The translations under genes and the position numbers were made by a program. Positions 62,659 through 64,000 of a stretch of DNA of 64,000 bases are shown one piece after another. The DNA lies in NCBI GenBank assembly GCA_040218795.1, contig JAVJQT010000005.1, positions 620,001-684,000 on the forward strand. The letters are read 5' to 3'. The stretch is from CCMP332 sp040218795 (GTDB lineage: Bacteria; Bacteroidota; Bacteroidia; Cytophagales; CCMP332). The notes below the pieces were generated by a model. The model did not search any database. It was not told where the DNA came from and saw nothing but the letters and a program-made list of their open reading frames with translations. Within the stretch, counting starts at the first letter, position 1. The number at the start of each line of letters is the position of its first letter.

Positions 62659-63404
62659 TGAGAGTAATTGGTATAATCCCTGCCAGATACGCCTCTACAC
62701 GTTATCCGGGTAAACCATTAATTGATATTGCCGGAAAAACCATGATCCAAAGAGTTTATGAACAGGCTAAAAAATGTTCGGGCTTTGAAAAAGTAATCAT
62801 AGCTACTGATGACCAAAGAATTCAAAATGAGGCTTTGAGAATAGGTGCAGAGGTTATAATGACCTCTGAGGATCATCCCAGCGGTACAGATCGGTGTTTT
62901 GAAGCATATGAGAAATCGGGCTTTAATGGAGATTTCATAATCAATATTCAGGGTGATGAGCCTTTTATCGACCCGGGACAGCTTGAAGCCCTAATAGACA
63001 TACTCGACCCTCAAAAAGTGGAACTTGCAACATTGGCAAAGAAAATCACTGATCCCGGCCGCTTAATCGACGCCAATTCTGTAAAAGTAGTATTTGATAA
63101 AAACTGGGATGCGATCTATTTCAGCAGGCATCCGATCCCATTTAACAGAGATGAGCCCGAAATAAGCAATTGGCTGTCTCATAATGATTATTTCAAACAT
63201 ATTGGAATTTACGCTTACAGAAGTGATGTTTTAAAAGCTATTTGTAAGCTTGAAAGATCAAATCTGGAAATCTCAGAATCACTGGAACAATTGCGCTGGA
63301 TAGAAAACGGATTTAAAATAAAACTGGCTTTTACAGATCTTGAATCACCCAATATCGATTCACCCGCTGACCTTGAAAAACTCAAAAATCAGGGACTTAT
63401 ATAA
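62658..63404 (+). CDS. kdsB: 3-Deoxy-manno-octulosonate cytidylyltransferase (CMP-KDO synthetase)
   Basis: This 248-residue cytosolic enzyme activates KDO with CTP for lipopolysaccharide core assembly. Motifs are GIIPARYASTRYPGKPL (nucleotide-binding loop), VIIATDDQRI, PSGTDRCFEAYE, INIQGDEPFIDPGQLEALI and YFSRHPIPFNRDEP, with IGIYAYRSDVLKAI and ESLEQLRWIENGFKI at the C-terminus. The length is as expected. It starts on the last base of the NfeD stop codon (TGATG), giving translational coupling between an envelope protease and an LPS precursor enzyme. The HtrA gene follows 106 bp later behind its own promoter. Confidence 0.97.
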   Translation: MRVIGIIPARYASTRYPGKPLIDIAGKTMIQRVYEQAKKCSGFEKVIIATDDQRIQNEALRIGAEVIMTSEDHPSGTDRCFEAYEKSGFNGDFIINIQGDEPFIDPGQLEALIDILDPQKVELATLAKKITDPGRLIDANSVKVVFDKNWDAIYFSRHPIPFNRDEPEISNWLSHNDYFKHIGIYAYRSDVLKAICKLERSNLEISESLEQLRWIENGFKIKLAFTDLESPNIDSPADLEKLKNQGLI

Positions 63405-63420
63405 ATGTCATTCTGACATT
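63404..63420 (+). promoter_or_regulatory. Perfect inverted repeat (possible activator-binding site upstream of htrA)
   Basis: AATGTCA-TTC-TGACATT is a perfect 7-bp inverted repeat. It begins just at the kdsB stop, ends 9 bp before a sigma-54-like promoter and lies about 90 bp before the HtrA start. Its position and symmetry fit a dimeric regulator, for instance a sigma-54 enhancer-binding protein. No such gene is in the window. Confidence 0.5.
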
Positions 63421-63429
63421 AACCCGCAT

Positions 63430-63445
63430 TGGCACAAAGATTGTT
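63430..63445 (+). promoter_or_regulatory. Sigma-54 (RpoN)-type -24/-12 promoter of htrA
   Basis: TGGCACAAAGATTGTT matches the sigma-54 consensus TGGCACG-N4-TTGCW, with the exact 10-nt spacing between the -24 GG and the -12 G. The only deviations are A for G at the seventh base and T for C after the -12 G. Transcription would begin near 63455, leaving an untranslated leader of about 55 bases before the ATG at 63511. No sigma-70-type alternative is obvious in this gap. Confidence 0.65.
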
Positions 63446-63510
63446 TATAACAATGCAAGAAAAACGCAGGTCAAGGCGTTGAAGAATTGTCATAATTAAA
63501 CTTATTAGAA

Positions 63511-64000
63511 ATGAAAAATATCAAGCTTGTTTTGCTTGTTGCGATACTGAGTACCGCGCTGGCAACATCAATAACCCATTTATTTAACAAAGACAGCGAA
63601 AAGGTCATCCTAAAGGAGTCGAATACACCGGCAGTATTTGCAAGTCAGCCGGGAGAACAGGGCAATTATCCGGGTTTGGATTTTACCTATGCTGCTGAAA
63701 AAACAACAGAAGCAGTTGTACACATCAAATCAACCGTTTCTAACAATGTAAATCCGGTGATGCCACCCAACCCCTTTAGAGAATTTTTTGGTGAAGATAT
63801 GTTTCCTCGCCAACCAAGAGAAAGTCAGGCCTCGGGATCCGGTGTGCTCATTGCTGAAAATGGATATATCGTTACCAATAATCACGTAGTTGACAGATCA
63901 AATAAATTAGAAGTTACTCTCAACGATAACAGGACTTTTGAGGCTACTCTCATTGGGACTGATCCATCTACTGATCTTGCAGTAATTAAAATTGATGAAG
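63511..64000 (+). CDS. HtrA/DegQ-type periplasmic serine protease (N-terminal part, runs off window)
   Basis: The window ends after 163 residues. A signal or anchor (MKNIKLVLLVAILSTALATS) is followed by an Asp/Pro-rich linker and the trypsin-like core. SGSGVLIAENGYIVTNNHVV carries the catalytic His125, and GTDPSTDLAVIKID the catalytic Asp155. The Ser motif and PDZ domains lie beyond the edge. The family degrades or refolds misfolded envelope proteins. The upstream region holds a sigma-54-like promoter and an inverted repeat, which suggests stress-inducible expression. The assignment to the DegQ/DegP class, rather than DegS, rests on the long loop after the signal (PNPFREFFGEDMFP). Confidence 0.92.
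   Translation, partial: MKNIKLVLLVAILSTALATSITHLFNKDSEKVILKESNTPAVFASQPGEQGNYPGLDFTYAAEKTTEAVVHIKSTVSNNVNPVMPPNPFREFFGEDMFPRQPRESQASGSGVLIAENGYIVTNNHVVDRSNKLEVTLNDNRTFEATLIGTDPSTDLAVIKIDE

Noticed and set aside
1..64000. tRNA genes, CRISPR arrays, insertion sequences, attachment sites
   Set aside because: I looked for conserved tRNA arms, regularly spaced short repeats and transposase motifs while reading and found none. A tRNAscan or IS database search was not possible here.

Overview
The window comes from an AT-rich genome of the phylum Bacteroidota, probably a gliding or surface-living Cytophagales-like lineage. The evidence is Sec-exported proteins ending in type IX secretion system (T9SS) C-terminal sorting domains of type A and of the gliding-motility (CHU_C-like) type B, a BtuB/BtuG-like outer-membrane B12 pair, Bacteroidota-specific families (HYC_CC_PP, DUF2652, DUF2141, TIGR02757, DUF5916), frequent TTG/GTG starts and no clear Shine-Dalgarno sites. 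I saw no tRNA, rRNA, CRISPR array, insertion sequence or phage gene. It reads as chromosomal core with an expanded secreted-protein island.

Layout: 1-5.1 kb holds the N-terminal part of a DUF5916 protein, purB, two small exported proteins and a MacB/FtsX-like permease. 5.1-9.7 kb holds an exported amidotransferase-fold protein, then a leftward operon (cobalamin riboswitch, BtuB-like receptor, BtuG-like propeller lipoprotein). 9.8-23.3 kb is a mixed stretch: MutS2, an NAPE-PLD-like hydrolase, a GH113-like glycosidase lipoprotein, an S9 peptidase plus VOC protein, a DUF255 thioredoxin-fold lipoprotein, pirin plus a Crp/Fnr regulator, a DinB-like protein and a TPR/PP2C phosphatase. 23.3-26.4 kb is a leftward metal-handling operon (HYC_CC_PP protein, exported HMA protein, TonB-dependent receptor). 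26.5-30 kb holds an exported YciI protein coupled to an aspartic protease/PDZ lipoprotein, an SDR and a DUF2652 cyclase-fold protein.

30-34.6 kb is an envelope-biogenesis cluster: MlaD-like MCE protein and cell-wall amidase, divergent from LptD. 34.6-43.7 kb carries a small lipoprotein and three tandem M43 (pappalysin-type) metalloproteases with mosaic GEVED/TIG/Ig-like/PKD tails and type A sorting domains, separated by terminators. 43.7-49.4 kb is housekeeping (DUF2141, LysS, proline dehydrogenase, AroB, a PLP Cys/Met-type lyase). 49.5-58.2 kb carries two giant co-oriented surface proteins: a GEVED-PKD alternating protein and, 17 bp downstream, a 1639-residue Ig-like repeat protein with a type B sorting domain. 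58.2-64 kb holds a small conserved protein, a TIGR02757 protein, a four-LysM protein, a possible DUF4905 protein, then rightward NfeD, kdsB and the start of an HtrA/DegQ protease behind a convincing sigma-54 promoter and a perfect inverted repeat.

Functionally, most of the window concerns the envelope: making it (LptD, KdsB, MCE, amidase), policing it (HtrA, NfeD), feeding through it (two TonB receptors) and decorating it (T9SS cargo). The most distinctive parts are the tandem mosaic M43 cluster, the giant GEVED-PKD/CHU_C gene pair and the sigma-54/inverted-repeat control region of HtrA. I did not find a clear-cut new defence or mobile system.
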